A DNA stretch of 32,226 nucleotides. It comes from Betaproteobacteria bacterium. Lineage in GTDB: Bacteria > Pseudomonadota > Gammaproteobacteria > Burkholderiales > SG8-39. Made by a program: the position numbers and the translations under genes. Location: contig SHXK01000014.1 in the NCBI GenBank assembly GCA_009693335.1, positions 1 to 32,226 on the forward strand, read 5' to 3'. Below the pieces are notes generated by a model. It did no database searches. It worked only from the letters and a program-made list of their open reading frames with translations, and was not told the DNA's origin. Below, one piece after another: positions 14,813 to 27,094 of the stretch (positions are counted from its first letter, which is position 1; every line of letters starts with the position of its first letter).

Positions 14813-16294
14813 TCAGTATTTAGGCAGCGCGAGGTGGCGCAGCAGATCGTTTACCGAAGCGTGCATCACCTCGGTGAAGGGTAAGGGATAGACGCCCATC
14901 CACAGGACCGCGATCGCCAGCGTGCCGAGAACCAGAAATTCTCTTGCATTCAAATCTGCCAGTGCAGCGACCTGATCGTTAGCTGGCGCGCCGAAGATCA
15001 CCCGCTTGTACATCCACAGGGTATAGGCGGCGCCGAACACCAGGGTGCTCGCAGCGGCGAAGGCAAGCCAGAAATTGGCTTTCATCGCCCCCATGATCAC
15101 CATGAACTCGCCAACAAAACCGCTGGTCGCGGGCAGGCCGCAGTTGGCCATCGCGAACAACATCATCAGGGCGGCGAACTTAGGCATGCTGTTCACCACC
15201 CCGCCGTAGTCGGCGATGTTGCGGCTATGCATGCGCTCGTACATCACGCCCACACAGAGGAACAGCGCCGCCGAGACGAAGCCATGCGAGATCATCTGCA
15301 CCAGCGCCCCTTCGATACCGTAGGCATTGAAGATGAAAAAACCCAGCGTCACGAAGCCCATGTGCGAGATGGACGAGTAGGCGATCAGTTTTTTCATGTC
15401 GGTCTGCACCAGCGCCACCAGGCCGATATAGACCACCGCGATCAGCGACAGCGTGATCATCAGCCAGGCGAGCTCGCGCGAGGCATCGGGCAAGATCGGC
15501 AGCGTGAAGCGGATGAAACCGTAGGCGCCCAGTTTGAGCAAGATCGCCGCCAGCACCACTGAGCCGCCGGTGGGCGCCTCGACGTGCGCGTCCGGCAGCC
15601 ATGTGTGTACCGGCCACATCGGCACCTTGACCGCGAAGGCGAACAGAAAACCGAAGAACAGCCATAGCTGAGCGTCCAACGGCAGGGGCAGCTTCCACCA
15701 GTCGCGGATCGCGAAGCTGCCGCCCGACTTGTTGTACAGGTAGAGCAGCGCGATCAGCATCAGCAGCGAGCCGAACAGCGTGTAGAGGAAGAACTTGAAG
15801 GCCGCATAGACCCGGTTGGCCCCGCCCCAGACGCCGATAATGATGAACATCGGAATCAGGGTGGCCTCGAAGAAAACATAGAACAGCAGCCCGTCCAGGG
15901 CCGAGAAAACCCCGTTCAGCAATCCCGACATGATCAGGAAAGCGCCCAGGTACTGGGCGACGCGCTGCTGGATCACGCGCCAGCCGGCAATCACCACCAG
16001 GATCGTGATGAAGGAATTGAGCAGGATGAACAACATCGAAATGCCGTCCACGCCGAGCGTGTAGAAAACATTGAATTGCGGTATCCAGGCGTGCTGCTCA
16101 ACGAATTGCATTCCCGGGTTCAGCAGGTTGAAGCCTGTGTACAAAGGGATCGTCACCAGAAAACCGGCAATCGAGCCGAGCAGCGCGATCAGGCGCACGG
16201 CCGGCGCGTTGCGCTGGTCGCTTTCATTGCCCCCTGCGGCGAGCGTTAGCAGGCCGGCAAGGATCGGCACCCAGATGGCGAGGCTGAGCAGCAT
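14813..16294 (-). CDS. nuoM: NADH:quinone oxidoreductase subunit M
   Basis: This is a 493-residue antiporter-like membrane subunit of complex I. Key residues are E143 (FFEATLIP) and K223 ([22 protein letters not shown]), both part of the proton path. The start at 16294 ([10 protein letters not shown]) is preferred over the frame's first ATG at 16339, which would overlap nuoL and add 15 hydrophilic residues. GAGGAAA lies upstream of 16294. Length agrees with the family (about 490-510). The gap to the nuoL stop is 13 bases. Confidence 0.97.
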   Translation of the reverse strand: MLLSLAIWVPILAGLLTLAAGGNESDQRNAPAVRLIALLGSIAGFLVTIPLYTGFNLLNPGMQFVEQHAWIPQFNVFYTLGVDGISMLFILLNSFITILVVIAGWRVIQQRVAQYLGAFLIMSGLLNGVFSALDGLLFYVFFEATLIPMFIIIGVWGGANRVYAAFKFFLYTLFGSLLMLIALLYLYNKSGGSFAIRDWWKLPLPLDAQLWLFFGFLFAFAVKVPMWPVHTWLPDAHVEAPTGGSVVLAAILLKLGAYGFIRFTLPILPDASRELAWLMITLSLIAVVYIGLVALVQTDMKKLIAYSSISHMGFVTLGFFIFNAYGIEGALVQMISHGFVSAALFLCVGVMYERMHSRNIADYGGVVNSMPKFAALMMLFAMANCGLPATSGFVGEFMVIMGAMKANFWLAFAAASTLVFGAAYTLWMYKRVIFGAPANDQVAALADLNAREFLVLGTLAIAVLWMGVYPLPFTEVMHASVNDLLRHLALPKY

Positions 16295-16307
16295 CAGTCG
16301 AGTTTCC

Positions 16308-18233
16308 TCACGTGAACACCCGGTATTTGACCAGCGCATAAATCGCGCAAACGCCGAAAATCATCATGAACGCGTACCAGTAGAGCAGACCGCTCTGCAG
16401 CAGTCGCACCACTGCGGAGAACCAGAGGACCAGGCGCGCCGAACCGTTCACCATCACCCCGTCTATGGCGCGTTCGTCAGCGCCTTTCCACAGGCCGACG
16501 CCCAGCCGCTGCGCGCCCAACGCGAAGACGCGAGTGTAGAGCTCATCGAAGCCGTATTTGCGCTCGACCAGCGCGTACAACGGGCCGAAAGCGATGGCGA
16601 TCTTTTTCGGCAGCTGGGGTTTTTTCAAATATAAAAACCAGGCGGTCGCGATGCCCGCCAGCGCCAGCCAGAACGGCAGCGCTGTCATGCCGTGCAGGGT
16701 GTAACTGAGGAGTCCGTGGTAATCAGTATTTTCTTCTCTGTAAAGACTGGCCAGAAAGAAATCTCCAAAAACCAGATAGCCAATCAACCAGCCCGCGCCG
16801 ATGGACGGGATCGCCAGTAGCACCAGGGGTGCTGTCACCACCGCCGGAGATTCATGGGGTGGGTGGGCCGGATCGAAGCGAGCTTCGCCATGGAAGGCCA
16901 TGAACACCAGCCGGAAGGTGTAGGCGGCGGTCACAAACACACAAGCCAGAACACAGAGGTAAGCAAAGGTTGCGCCCGGGGTCTGCGAGTGTTGCGCCGC
17001 CTCGATGATCGCGTCCTTAGAGTAGAAACCGGCCAGCGGCGGGATGCCCGCCGAGGCGATGGCGCCGATCAGCAGTGTCCAGTAGGTCCAGGGCATGAAT
17101 TTCTTCAAGCCGCCCATGCGGCGCATGTCCTGTTCGTGGTGCAGGGCAATGATTACCGAGCCAGCGGCAAGGAACAGCACGGCTTTGAAGAAAGCGTGTG
17201 TCATCAGGTGAAACATCGCCGCCGAATAGGCCGAAGCGCCCAGCGCCACGGTCATGTAGCCTAGTTGCGACAGCGTCGAGTAAGCGACCACACGCTTGAG
17301 ATCGAACTGCGTCAGCGCCACCAGGCCCATGGCCAGCGCGGTGATGGCGCCGATCACCAGCACCACCGAGCGCGCCGTCTCGGACAGCTCGAACAAGGAC
17401 GACATGCGTGCCACCATGAAGATACCCGCGGTCACCATGGTGGCCGCATGGATCAACGCGGAAATCGGCGTTGGACCTTCCATCGAATCAGGCAACCAGA
17501 CATGCAGCGGAAACTGCGCGCTCTTGCCCATGGCGCCGATGAACAGCAGGATGCAGATCACCGTTAGCAGATGCCAGGAGTGGTTGGGAATTATTTCCAA
17601 GCTGAGGTCTTGCAAAGCAGAAGCTTGAGAAAAAACAGCGGCATAGTCGAGCGTGCCGAAGGTGGCCAGGATCAGGCCGATGCCAAGCAGGAAACCAAAG
17701 TCGCCGACACGGTTGACAAGGAAGGCCTTCAGGTTGGCGTAGATCGCGGTCGGCCGGGTGTACCAGAAACCGATCAGCAGGTAGGACACCAGACCCACCG
17801 CCTCCCAGCCGAAGAACAACTGCAGGAAGTTATTCGCCATCACCAGCATCAGCATCGAGAAGGTGAACAGCGAGATATACGCAAAGAACCTCTGATAGCC
17901 CGGATCTTGCGCCATGTAGCCGATGGTGTAGACGTGCACCATCAGCGAAACGAAGGTCACTACGATCATCATCAGCGCGCTGAGCCGGTCGATCAGGAAG
18001 CCGATTTCGAACGAAGTGCCGCCACTGCGGGCCCAGGTATAGACGCTGCCGTTGAAACTGTTGCCATTCAAAACATCAACAAAAATGATCAGTGCGCAAA
18101 TAAAAGAAATCAATACGGAAAGAATGGTGAGCCGATGCGCCCAGGCGCGGCCGAGCGTCTTGCCGAACAGACCGGCAAGCACGGCGCCCACCAGGGGCGC
18201 CAGCGGCACCAGCAGGTAAAGCGTCTTCATCAT
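16308..18233 (-). CDS. nuoL: NADH:quinone oxidoreductase subunit L
   Basis: The 641-residue distal membrane subunit of complex I has about 16 membrane helices and a C-terminal amphipathic helix running along the membrane arm. Landmarks are E144 in LFFGWEAVGLVSYLLIGF, and K237 in GAMGKSAQFPLHVWLPD followed by MEGPTPISALIHAATMV. The protein begins with two methionines (18233 and 18230). It starts 10 bases after the nuoK stop and is followed by nuoM. Length is usual for the family. Confidence 0.97.
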   Translation of the reverse strand: MMKTLYLLVPLAPLVGAVLAGLFGKTLGRAWAHRLTILSVLISFICALIIFVDVLNGNSFNGSVYTWARSGGTSFEIGFLIDRLSALMMIVVTFVSLMVHVYTIGYMAQDPGYQRFFAYISLFTFSMLMLVMANNFLQLFFGWEAVGLVSYLLIGFWYTRPTAIYANLKAFLVNRVGDFGFLLGIGLILATFGTLDYAAVFSQASALQDLSLEIIPNHSWHLLTVICILLFIGAMGKSAQFPLHVWLPDSMEGPTPISALIHAATMVTAGIFMVARMSSLFELSETARSVVLVIGAITALAMGLVALTQFDLKRVVAYSTLSQLGYMTVALGASAYSAAMFHLMTHAFFKAVLFLAAGSVIIALHHEQDMRRMGGLKKFMPWTYWTLLIGAIASAGIPPLAGFYSKDAIIEAAQHSQTPGATFAYLCVLACVFVTAAYTFRLVFMAFHGEARFDPAHPPHESPAVVTAPLVLLAIPSIGAGWLIGYLVFGDFFLASLYREENTDYHGLLSYTLHGMTALPFWLALAGIATAWFLYLKKPQLPKKIAIAFGPLYALVERKYGFDELYTRVFALGAQRLGVGLWKGADERAIDGVMVNGSARLVLWFSAVVRLLQSGLLYWYAFMMIFGVCAIYALVKYRVFT

Positions 18234-18243
18234 GTGCTCGCGC

Positions 18244-18561
18244 CTATCCCTTCAGAGAGTCGAGGTCATCGACGTTGATGGTGTTCAGATTGCGGAACAA
18301 CACCACCAGGATCGCCAGTCCAATCGCCGATTCCGCCGCAGCCACCGCCAGGATGAAGAACACGAAGATCTGCCCGGCAACGTCACCCAGGTAGTACGAA
18401 AAAGCGACGAAATTCAGGTTCACCGCCAGCAGCATCAGTTCGATCGCCATCAGCAGCACGATGATGTTCTTGCGGTTTAGGAAAATACCGATCACCGCGA
18501 TCGCGAACAGGATCGCGCCCAGCACCAGGTAGTGCGACAAGGTGAGCGACAGCGGTGGCAT
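18244..18561 (-). CDS. nuoK: NADH:quinone oxidoreductase subunit K
   Basis: The 105-residue subunit has three membrane helices and is the ND4L homologue. The two conserved membrane glutamates needed for coupling are E41 ([14 protein letters not shown]) and E77 (AAAESAIGL). The ATG overlaps the nuoJ TGA by one base (TGATG on the coding strand), indicating translational coupling. Confidence 0.97.
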   Translation of the reverse strand: MPPLSLTLSHYLVLGAILFAIAVIGIFLNRKNIIVLLMAIELMLLAVNLNFVAFSYYLGDVAGQIFVFFILAVAAAESAIGLAILVVLFRNLNTINVDDLDSLKG

Positions 18562-19157
18562 CAGCGATCGTTCTCCGAGGGCATGGAGACCAGCCTGACC
18601 CGGTCTGCGCGTCTTGCCTTGACCTGCTGCGAGGGGTCTTGCGAGCGCGAGTCCTTGCGCCGGCGCAGGGTGAGCGCGATGGCCGCGATAATCGCCACCA
18701 GCAGCACCACCGCCGCCAGTTCGAAGGCATAGACGTAATCGGTATACAGCAAGCGCCCGAGTTCCTTGGTGTTGCTGTAGCCGGGCGGCAGCGCCCTGGG
18801 CGGCGTCGCCAGGCCAGACCAGCGGCCGTAGAGCATCGCCGCCATCTCGGCGGCCATCAGGAAACCGACCGTCGCCCCCAGCGGCAGGTACTGCCAGAAG
18901 CCCTCGCGCAGCCGCTCCAGGTTGATGTCCAGCATCATCACCACGAACAGAAACAGCACCATCACGGCGCCGACGTACACCAGTACCAGCGTGATGGCGA
19001 GGAACTCAGCGTGCAGCAGCAGCCAGATCGCGGAGCTGGTGAAGAACGCCAGCACTAGATAGAGCGCCGCATAAACCGGGTTGCGCGCCGTAATCACGCA
19101 CAGCGCCGAGGCGAGAATGACAAAGCCAAAAACATAGAACAGCAGAGCTTCAAACAT
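18561..19157 (-). CDS. nuoJ: NADH:quinone oxidoreductase subunit J
   Basis: The 198-residue membrane subunit is the ND6 homologue, with five hydrophobic segments. The [19 protein letters not shown] stretch contains the pi-bulge helix typical of the family. Start at 19157 ([12 protein letters not shown]) is two bases after the nuoI stop. The reading frame continues upstream antisense to nothing real, so the long version starting at 19445 is rejected. The last about 35 residues are charged ([19 protein letters not shown]) and form a cytoplasmic tail. Confidence 0.96.
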   Translation of the reverse strand: MFEALLFYVFGFVILASALCVITARNPVYAALYLVLAFFTSSAIWLLLHAEFLAITLVLVYVGAVMVLFLFVVMMLDINLERLREGFWQYLPLGATVGFLMAAEMAAMLYGRWSGLATPPRALPPGYSNTKELGRLLYTDYVYAFELAAVVLLVAIIAAIALTLRRRKDSRSQDPSQQVKARRADRVRLVSMPSENDR

Positions 19158-19159
19158 GT

Positions 19160-19648
19160 TCAGCGATAGGGCGCATCGGCCGCGCGGTCCGCGGCGATGG
19201 TCTCTTCGTTGCGTTCGCCCACCGCGAGCAGCATAGTCTTGGTGTAGTGCAGGTCGCCGCGCTGCTCGCCGTGATACTCCATGGTTCTGGTCAAGACGAT
19301 GGCATCCACCGGGCAGGCCTCTTCGCAGAAGCCGCAGAAAATGCACTTCACCAGATCGATGTCGTAGCGCGTGGTACGACGCGTGCCATCGCTGCGCGCC
19401 TCCGACTCGATGTGGATCGCTGCCGCCGGGCACACGGCCTCGCACAGCTTGCAGGCGATGCAGCGCTCTTCGCCGTTCGGATAGCGGCGCAGCGCGAGCA
19501 AGCCACGGAAGCGCGGGCTCATCGGCGTCTTTTCCTCCGGAAACTGAACCGTGATCTTGCGAGCGAACAGCTGCCGACCGGTAAGCGCCATGCCGCGCAA
19601 CAGCTCAAGTAGCAGGAGCGAGCGTAAAAATTCTACAATCCGGGTCAT
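19160..19648 (-). CDS. nuoI: NADH:quinone oxidoreductase subunit I (two 4Fe-4S clusters)
   Basis: The 162-residue peripheral-arm subunit carries clusters N6a and N6b. Two ferredoxin motifs are complete: C63-x2-C66-x2-C69-x3-C73 and C102-x2-C105-x2-C108-x3-C112, both followed by Pro. It passes electrons from NuoG towards NuoB. Length matches the TYKY/NuoI family. It starts four bases after nuoH ends. Confidence 0.98.
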   Translation of the reverse strand: MTRIVEFLRSLLLLELLRGMALTGRQLFARKITVQFPEEKTPMSPRFRGLLALRRYPNGEERCIACKLCEAVCPAAAIHIESEARSDGTRRTTRYDIDLVKCIFCGFCEEACPVDAIVLTRTMEYHGEQRGDLHYTKTMLLAVGERNEETIAADRAADAPYR

Positions 19649-19652
19649 GTAA

Positions 19653-20732
19653 TCACTTCCAGATGTTCCAGGGCGTTTGCATCCAGGCGCCGATCACGGC
19701 GATCCAGACCAGCGTCAACGGGATGAACACTTTCCAGCCCAGGCGCATGATCTGGTCATAGCGATAGCGCGGGAAGGTTGCCCGACTCCACAGGAACATC
19801 GAGACGACGACGAAGATCTTGGCCAGCAGCCACAGGATCGGCGGGATCGCGGCGTTGAGCGCGCTGTCCCAGAGCGGCAACCAGCCGCCGAAGAACAGGA
19901 TCACGGTCAGCGTCGCGATCAGGATCATGTTCATGTATTCGGCGAGAAAGAACAGGGCAAAGGTCATGCCCGAGTACTCGACCATGTGGCCGGCGACGAT
20001 CTCAGACTCGCCCTCGACCACGTCGAAGGGCGCGCGGTTAGTCTCCGCCATGCCCGAGACGAAGTAGACGATCAACATCGGCAGCAAGGGCAACCAGTTC
20101 CAGGACAGCGCGCCCAGGCCCATATCGGCAAAGCGTCCCCTGCCCTGCGCCGCGACAATGTCCGACAGGTTCAGGCTTCCCGAAACCATCAGCACCACCA
20201 CCAACGCGAAGCCCATCGCCAGTTCATAGGACACCATCTGCGCAGCTGAGCGCATCGCCCCGAGGAAGGCATACTTGGAGTTCGAGGCCCAGCCGGCGAC
20301 GATCACGCCGTACACCCCGAACGAGGTCAGCGCCAGGATATAGAGCAGGCCCGCATTAATGTCGGCGAGTACCAACTCAGGGGCAAACGGGATCACCGCC
20401 CATGCGGCGATCGCCGGAATCAGCATGGCGATCGGGGCCAGTATGAACAGCGCCTTGTTGGCATTGGCCGGCAGGATCACTTCCTTGAAGAGGAGCTTGA
20501 TCCCATCGGCGATCGGCTGCAGCAGACCGAGCGGGCCGACGCGGTTCGGCCCAATGCGGATCTGCATCCAGGCAATCAGCTTGCGCTCCCACAGCGTGAG
20601 GTAGGCCACTGATAGCATCAGCGGCACCAGGATCGCGACGATAAACGCGAGTGAGCTCAGCAGTTCGTACGTCGCCCAGCCCCAGGTTGGGCCCAGTTTC
20701 AACTCAGCGTAGGCAAGCAGTGATTCAAGCAT
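19653..20732 (-). CDS. nuoH: NADH:quinone oxidoreductase subunit H
   Basis: This 359-residue membrane subunit (ND1 homologue) forms much of the quinone chamber at the joint between the two arms. Eight or more hydrophobic helices are visible. The conserved segments [19 protein letters not shown] and [18 protein letters not shown] are present, the latter being the acidic loop implicated in coupling quinone reduction to proton pumping. The ATG directly abuts the nuoG TGA with no gap. Confidence 0.98.
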   Translation of the reverse strand: MLESLLAYAELKLGPTWGWATYELLSSLAFIVAILVPLMLSVAYLTLWERKLIAWMQIRIGPNRVGPLGLLQPIADGIKLLFKEVILPANANKALFILAPIAMLIPAIAAWAVIPFAPELVLADINAGLLYILALTSFGVYGVIVAGWASNSKYAFLGAMRSAAQMVSYELAMGFALVVVLMVSGSLNLSDIVAAQGRGRFADMGLGALSWNWLPLLPMLIVYFVSGMAETNRAPFDVVEGESEIVAGHMVEYSGMTFALFFLAEYMNMILIATLTVILFFGGWLPLWDSALNAAIPPILWLLAKIFVVVSMFLWSRATFPRYRYDQIMRLGWKVFIPLTLVWIAVIGAWMQTPWNIWK

Positions 20733-22922
20733 TCAGGCGGCCCGCATTTCACCCGCGTTCACAGTGATTTTTTCCAGCGTCAGACCGCCGAACATGGCGC
20801 CCAGCCCGGCCGTGGCGGGATGCCCCGCCGCGATGCGCACACAGTGGTCCGGCAATTTGTGATCGAGATCCACGTAAAGCACCGCCTCGCCTGTTCCCTG
20901 GATGATTTTGACCTTGTCCCCGGTAGCCAAAGCCAACTGCGCGAACATATTCTTATTCAGCCACGCCCGGGGCGTCCGCGCATCGCGCGTTTTCTGCAAC
21001 GCCGCAGAATGCCGCGCCAGCGGATCCGCGAAATAAATGGGGACGTCAGCGATGCGCTGGACCCCTTGGAAGGTTCTGGCATCTTCTTTAATTTCAGAAA
21101 TTCCGTTGGACAGAAGTGACGCAACATCCCTGCCCCCGAGACAGGCGGTCTTCACCTCTTCTGCGGTCTCGAATTCGAATCCCGGCAGGCCCAGCATCGT
21201 GCCGAGCACGCGCAGCACCTTCCAGGCCGGCCGCGCATCGCCCAGTGGCCGCACCGCGGCATGGAAACTCTGCACCCGGCCCTCGGTGCTGACGAAGGTG
21301 CCGGCGGTCTCGGTGAACGGCGCGATCGGCAGCAGCACGTCGCCGACGTCGGACTTGAAGGCGCTCAGGTTGACGATGAACTTCGCACCCTCGATTGCCT
21401 GCGGATACGTGCTATCGAGCCGCGGATCGATGTTCAGCAACAGCAACGCCTGTTGCTTCAACGCTTCCGGCAAGCCGCCAGCGGCAGGCAAACCCGCCAG
21501 GTAACCACCGACCGAATTGGCCGCCTCGCCCAGAAAGCCCACCTTGACACCTATGGCCTGCGCGCGCGCATGGATCGCTGCCGCTTGCGGATGCTGCTGC
21601 ACGAAATTGCCGAGGAGGATTGCCGAATTCTTTCCCGCTTTTAAGATTGCTTCGAAATAATCAAAACCATTCAACAGTTCCGACGGCGCGACAATTTTCT
21701 TGCTCTTCACCGGCAATAGCCAGTCGTCGTCCACCGAGTGCAGCGCGTGGATCTGTGTGCCGCGCTTGGCGGCCTGGCGCAAGCGCTGGGCGATGAGCGG
21801 ATGATCCTTGCGCAGGAAGGAACCGACCACCAGCACCTGATCGAGCTTGGCGAGATCGGTGAGCATCATGCCGAGCCAGGGAATGCCGGCGCGCTTACCG
21901 TCGCCGGAGAAATCGCTGTGCCGCAGGCGGAAATCGGCAGGCGCGCCGAATTTGCCGGTCAAATACAGCTCTTCCAGGGTCGCATGCGGCGAGGCGAGGA
22001 CGCCAAATCCAGAGTTTTTCAGGTGAGAAACAACCAACTCCAGAGCCGATTGCCAGTCGGTCTCCTGCCACTGGCCGTTCTTCTTCACCATCGGCTGGGT
22101 TAGTCGTTGGTCCGAATTGAGCGCCTCGTAGGAAAAGCGGTCCTTGTCGGAGAGCCAGCACTCGTTGATCGCCTCATTCTCCAGCGGCAGCACGCGCATC
22201 ACCTTGTTCTGCTTCACCTGCACCACCAGGTTCGCGCCCAGCCCGTCGTGCGGCGACACCGACTTGCGGCGCGCGAGTTCCCAGGTGCGGGCGCTGTAGC
22301 GGAACGGCTTCGAGGTGAGCGCGCCCACCGGGCAGATGTCGATCATGTTGCCGGAGAGCTCGGAATCAACGGACTGGCCGACGAAGGCGACGATTTCGGC
22401 CTGTTCACCGCGGCCGATCATGCCCAGCTCCATCACGCCCGCGACTTCCTGGCCAAAGCGCACGCAGCGCGTGCACTGGATGCAGCGACTCATCTCCTCG
22501 GCCGCCACCAGCGGCCCGAGGTCCTTCGATAGCACCACCCTCTTGTCCTCCTGGAAGCGAGAGGCCGAGCCACCGTAGCCGACCGCCAGGTCCTGCAGCT
22601 GGCACTCACCGCCCTGGTCGCAGATCGGGCAGTCGAGCGGATGGTTGATGAGCAGGAACTCCATGACGCTGTTCTGGGCCTTTTTCGCTCCTGCGGACGC
22701 AGTACGGACCTTCATGCCGTCGGTGACCGGCGTGGCGCAGGCCGGCATCGGCTTGGGCGCCTTCTCCACCTCGACCAGGCACATCCGGCAGTTGGCCGCG
22801 ATCGACAGCTTCTTGTGATAGCAGAAATGCGGCACGTAGATGCCGAGCTTGTTGCTCGCGTCCATCACGGTCGAGCCGTGCGGAACTTCGACTTCCCTAC
22901 CGTCGATTTCGACTTTGAGCAT
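20733..22922 (-). CDS. nuoG: NADH:quinone oxidoreductase subunit G, without cluster N7 ligands
   Basis: The 729-residue peripheral subunit has a molybdopterin-oxidoreductase-like body without catalysis. N-terminal cluster ligands are complete: 2Fe-2S C34, C45, C48 and C62; N5 H94, C98, C101 and C107; N4 C147, C150 and C153, with the fourth in the later NMIDICPVGAL segment. The CxxCxxxC motif that binds the extra N7 cluster in E. coli and Thermus is absent, with RRKSVSPHDGLGANL in that region. This matches mitochondrial-type NuoG of alpha- and betaproteobacteria. It abuts nuoF upstream and nuoH downstream with no gap. Confidence 0.98.
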   Translation of the reverse strand: MLKVEIDGREVEVPHGSTVMDASNKLGIYVPHFCYHKKLSIAANCRMCLVEVEKAPKPMPACATPVTDGMKVRTASAGAKKAQNSVMEFLLINHPLDCPICDQGGECQLQDLAVGYGGSASRFQEDKRVVLSKDLGPLVAAEEMSRCIQCTRCVRFGQEVAGVMELGMIGRGEQAEIVAFVGQSVDSELSGNMIDICPVGALTSKPFRYSARTWELARRKSVSPHDGLGANLVVQVKQNKVMRVLPLENEAINECWLSDKDRFSYEALNSDQRLTQPMVKKNGQWQETDWQSALELVVSHLKNSGFGVLASPHATLEELYLTGKFGAPADFRLRHSDFSGDGKRAGIPWLGMMLTDLAKLDQVLVVGSFLRKDHPLIAQRLRQAAKRGTQIHALHSVDDDWLLPVKSKKIVAPSELLNGFDYFEAILKAGKNSAILLGNFVQQHPQAAAIHARAQAIGVKVGFLGEAANSVGGYLAGLPAAGGLPEALKQQALLLLNIDPRLDSTYPQAIEGAKFIVNLSAFKSDVGDVLLPIAPFTETAGTFVSTEGRVQSFHAAVRPLGDARPAWKVLRVLGTMLGLPGFEFETAEEVKTACLGGRDVASLLSNGISEIKEDARTFQGVQRIADVPIYFADPLARHSAALQKTRDARTPRAWLNKNMFAQLALATGDKVKIIQGTGEAVLYVDLDHKLPDHCVRIAAGHPATAGLGAMFGGLTLEKITVNAGEMRAA

Positions 22923-24274
<1,352 letters not shown>

Positions 24275-24278
<4 letters not shown>

Positions 24279-24751
24279 TTCAGCTCTTTCAGCAGAGCGT
24301 CGATTTTTTCCTTCGACATGTAATCGTGCATTTTCTTGTTGTTCACCAGAATCACCGGGGCCATGGCACAGGCGCCCAGACACTCGGATTCCTTCAGCGT
24401 GAAGCGCCCGTCCACGGTGGTCTCGCCGAAGTCGATTCCCAGCTTCGCTTTCAGGTGATCGACTGCCTCGAGCGCGCCCTGCAGCCCGCAGGGCAGGCAG
24501 GTGCAGACGGTGAGCTTGTAGCGTCCGGTCTGCTCGCGGTTATACATAGTATAGAAGCTCGCCACCTCGTAGACTGCCACCGGCGCCATGCCGAGATAGC
24601 CGGCGACGAAATCCATGGTCTCGGTAGAGAGCCAGCCCTTCTCGTCCTGCGCCACGATCAGCGCGCTCATCACCGCAGATTGCTTCCGGTCCGCAGGGTA
24701 TTTCGCAATTTCTTTGTCTATTTTCTGCAAAGACTGAACTGAAAGGGTCAT
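24275..24751 (-). CDS. nuoE: NADH:quinone oxidoreductase subunit E (2Fe-2S)
   Basis: The 158-residue thioredoxin-like subunit carries cluster N1a. Ligands follow the family pattern C83-x4-C88 and C124-x3-C128 (ECLGAC). An N-terminal helical part with EVASFYTMY at about 62-70 contacts NuoF. It starts seven bases after the nuoD stop and overlaps nuoF by four bases. Confidence 0.97.
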
Positions 24752-24758
24752 CGCGGAT

Positions 24759-26012
24759 TCACCTGTCTATCTCTCCGAAGACGATGTCCATGGTGCCGAT
24801 GATGGCCACCGCGTCAGCGATCATGTGGCCGCGCGACATCTCGTCCAATGCGGCGAGGTGCGGGAACCCCGGCGCGCGGATCTTCAGACGGTAGGGCTTG
24901 TTGGCGCCGTCAGAAACCAGGTAGATGCCGAACTCCCCCTTGGGGGCCTCGACCGCGGCATAGCACTCGCCCTCGGGCACGTGCATGCCCTCGGTGAAAA
25001 GCTTGAAATGGTGGATTAGCTCTTCCATATTCGCCTTCATCTCGACACGCGAGGGTGGCGCCACCTTGTGGTTGTCGGTGATCACCGGTCCCGGGTTCTT
25101 GCGCAGCCAGTCTATGCACTGCCGGACGATGCGGTTCGACTGCCGCATCTCCTCTATGCGCACCAGGTAGCGGTCGTAGCAGTCGCCGTTGGTGCCAACC
25201 GGAATATCGAAATCGAGCTGGTCGTACACTTCGTAGGGCTGCTTTTTCCTCAGGTCCCACTCAACGCCCGAGCCGCGCAGCATCGGCCCGGTGAAGCCAA
25301 GGGCTAGCGCGCGCTCGGCCGTAACGACGCCGATCCCCACCGTGCGCTGCTTCCAGATGCGGTTCTCAGTAAGCAGCGTCTCGTAATCGTCGACGCACTT
25401 AGGGAAGCGCTGCGTGAAGTCGTCTATGAAATCGAGCAGTGAGCCCTGGCGATTGGCATTCATTTCGCCCAGCACGCGCGCGTTGCGCGAATGCTGCCCC
25501 CGGTACTGCGGCATCGAATCCGGCAGGTCTCGATACACTCCTCCCGGACGATAATAAGCAGCGTGCATGCGCGCCCCCGAGACCGCTTCGTAGCAGTCCA
25601 TCAGGTCTTCGCGCTCGCGAAAGCAGTACAGGAAGACCGTCATCGCGCCGCAGTCCAGCCCGTGCGCCCCTAGCCACAAGAGATGATTCAGTATTCGCGT
25701 GATCTCGTCGAACATGACGCGGATGTACTGCGCCCGCGGCGGAACCTCAACGCCGAGCAGCTTCTCGATCGCCATCACGTAGGCGTGCTCGTTGCACATC
25801 ATGGAGACATAGTCCAGCCGGTCCATGTACGGCACCGACTGGATGAAGGTCTTGTGCTCGGCGAGCTTCTCGGTGGCGCGGTGCAGCAGGCCGATGTGTG
25901 GATCGGCGCGCTGGATCACCTCGCCATCCAGCTCGAGCACCAGGCGCAGCACGCCATGCGCCGCCGGATGCTGCGGCCCAAAGTTCAGCGTGTAGTTGCG
26001 GATTTCAGCCAT
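24759..26012 (-). CDS. nuoD: NADH:quinone oxidoreductase subunit D
   Basis: This 417-residue subunit (49-kDa homologue, related to NiFe-hydrogenase large subunits) forms the quinone site with Nuo[14 protein letters not shown] (11-23) is the quinone-head loop with the conserved histidines. It ends with the invariant GEIDR. It is separate from nuoC, unlike the fused nuoCD of E. coli, and starts 15 bases after the nuoC stop. Confidence 0.98.
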   Translation of the reverse strand: MAEIRNYTLNFGPQHPAAHGVLRLVLELDGEVIQRADPHIGLLHRATEKLAEHKTFIQSVPYMDRLDYVSMMCNEHAYVMAIEKLLGVEVPPRAQYIRVMFDEITRILNHLLWLGAHGLDCGAMTVFLYCFREREDLMDCYEAVSGARMHAAYYRPGGVYRDLPDSMPQYRGQHSRNARVLGEMNANRQGSLLDFIDDFTQRFPKCVDDYETLLTENRIWKQRTVGIGVVTAERALALGFTGPMLRGSGVEWDLRKKQPYEVYDQLDFDIPVGTNGDCYDRYLVRIEEMRQSNRIVRQCIDWLRKNPGPVITDNHKVAPPSRVEMKANMEELIHHFKLFTEGMHVPEGECYAAVEAPKGEFGIYLVSDGANKPYRLKIRAPGFPHLAALDEMSRGHMIADAVAIIGTMDIVFGEIDR

Positions 26013-26027
26013 TCGAATCGACCACGC

Positions 26028-26621
26028 TCAGCCACGCCCTTCCGCGTAGTGCTCTGCGCGCACGATACGCGGCGTGACTTCGCGCGGCTCGATCGACACC
26101 GGCTGATAGATCACCCGCTTTTGCTCGGGGTCGTAGCGCATTTCGACGTAGCCCGAGAGCGGGAAATCCTTGCGGAACGGATGGCCGGCGAAACCGTAGT
26201 CCGTGAGGATGCGCCGCAGGTCCGTGTGGCCGTCGTAAACGATGCCGTAAAGGTCGAAAGCCTCGCGCTCGAACCAGTCCGCCGAGGGCCACACTTCGAC
26301 CAGCGAGGCCAGCATCGGAAAATTATCGTCAGCACAAAACGCGCGCACGCGTAGCCGCCAGTTGTGGGTAATGGACAGCAGGTGCACCACCGAGGCATAG
26401 CGGCCACCTTGCCTCGGGCGATCGCCGTAGGTCTGATAATCCACGCCGCAAAGATCGATCATTTCCTCGAAGCGCAAATCCGGATGATCCCGGAGGCTCA
26501 AGGCCAGATCCTTATAGGCGGCAGCCTCGACCTCGACCGTCAACTCGCCAAGCCGCTCCGTAGCTCGTATGCCAAGGATTTTTTCCAGCGCCTCCTGCAG
26601 CCGAAGAAGTTTCGGGCTCAT
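26028..26621 (-). CDS. nuoC: NADH:quinone oxidoreductase subunit C
   Basis: This 197-residue subunit is the 30-kDa homologue. The signature is in the second half: [20 protein letters not shown] then [20 protein letters not shown]. The N-terminal 30 residues precede the conserved [16 protein letters not shown] region. The start at 26621 overlaps the nuoB stop by four bases (ATGA) and gives a normal family length. The upstream open frame to 26987 runs through nuoB out of frame and is rejected. Confidence 0.97.
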   Translation of the reverse strand: MSPKLLRLQEALEKILGIRATERLGELTVEVEAAAYKDLALSLRDHPDLRFEEMIDLCGVDYQTYGDRPRQGGRYASVVHLLSITHNWRLRVRAFCADDNFPMLASLVEVWPSADWFEREAFDLYGIVYDGHTDLRRILTDYGFAGHPFRKDFPLSGYVEMRYDPEQKRVIYQPVSIEPREVTPRIVRAEHYAEGRG

Positions 26622-27094
26622 CGTGCGATGGTGTTGGTTCTCTTGATCTTGTTCTGCAACTGCACGATGCCATAGAGCAGCGCTTCCGCGGTTGGCGGGC
26701 AGCCCGGCACGTAAATATCTACCGGCACGATGCGGTCGCAGCCGCGCACCACCGAATACGAATAGTGATAATAGCCGCCGCCGTTGGCGCAGGAGCCCAT
26801 CGAGATCACCCAGCGCGGTTCGGCCATCTGGTCGTAGACTTTGCGCAGCGCCGGCGCCATCTTGTTGCAAAGCGTGCCGGCGATGATCATGACGTCCGAT
26901 TGCCGCGGACTGGGGCGAAACACGATGCCGAAGCGGTCGAGATCGTAGCGCGCAGCGCCGGCGTGCATCATTTCCACGGCGCAGCAAGCGAGGCCGAAGG
27001 TCATCGGCCAGAGCGAGCCGGTGCGGGTCCAGTTGATCAGCTTGTCGGCAGTGGTAGTGACAAAACCCTGCTGCAGCACCCCTTCTATTCCCAT
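26618..27094 (-). CDS. nuoB: NADH:quinone oxidoreductase subunit B (cluster N2)
   Basis: The 158-residue subunit carries the terminal 4Fe-4S cluster N2, which reduces quinone. The four ligands are C37 and C38 ([10 protein letters not shown]), C102 ([16 protein letters not shown]) and C132 ([14 protein letters not shown]). The start at 27094 ([10 protein letters not shown]) places the gene start 10 bases inside nuoA. The longer frame to 27313 is antisense-like extension within nuoA. Confidence 0.98.
   Translation of the reverse strand: MGIEGVLQQGFVTTTADKLINWTRTGSLWPMTFGLACCAVEMMHAGAARYDLDRFGIVFRPSPRQSDVMIIAGTLCNKMAPALRKVYDQMAEPRWVISMGSCANGGGYYHYSYSVVRGCDRIVPVDIYVPGCPPTAEALLYGIVQLQNKIKRTNTIAR

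Noticed and set aside
16295-16339. Upstream ATG for nuoM
   Set aside because: It would overlap the nuoL end and add hydrophilic residues before the first membrane helix. The ATG at 16294 matches family length and has a better ribosome site.
19158-19445. N-terminal extension of nuoJ
   Set aside because: This stretch is nuoI in another frame. The membrane protein starts at 19157.
24279-24383. N-terminal extension of nuoF
   Set aside because: It lies within nuoE in another frame, and the ATGA overlap at 24275-24278 marks the real start.
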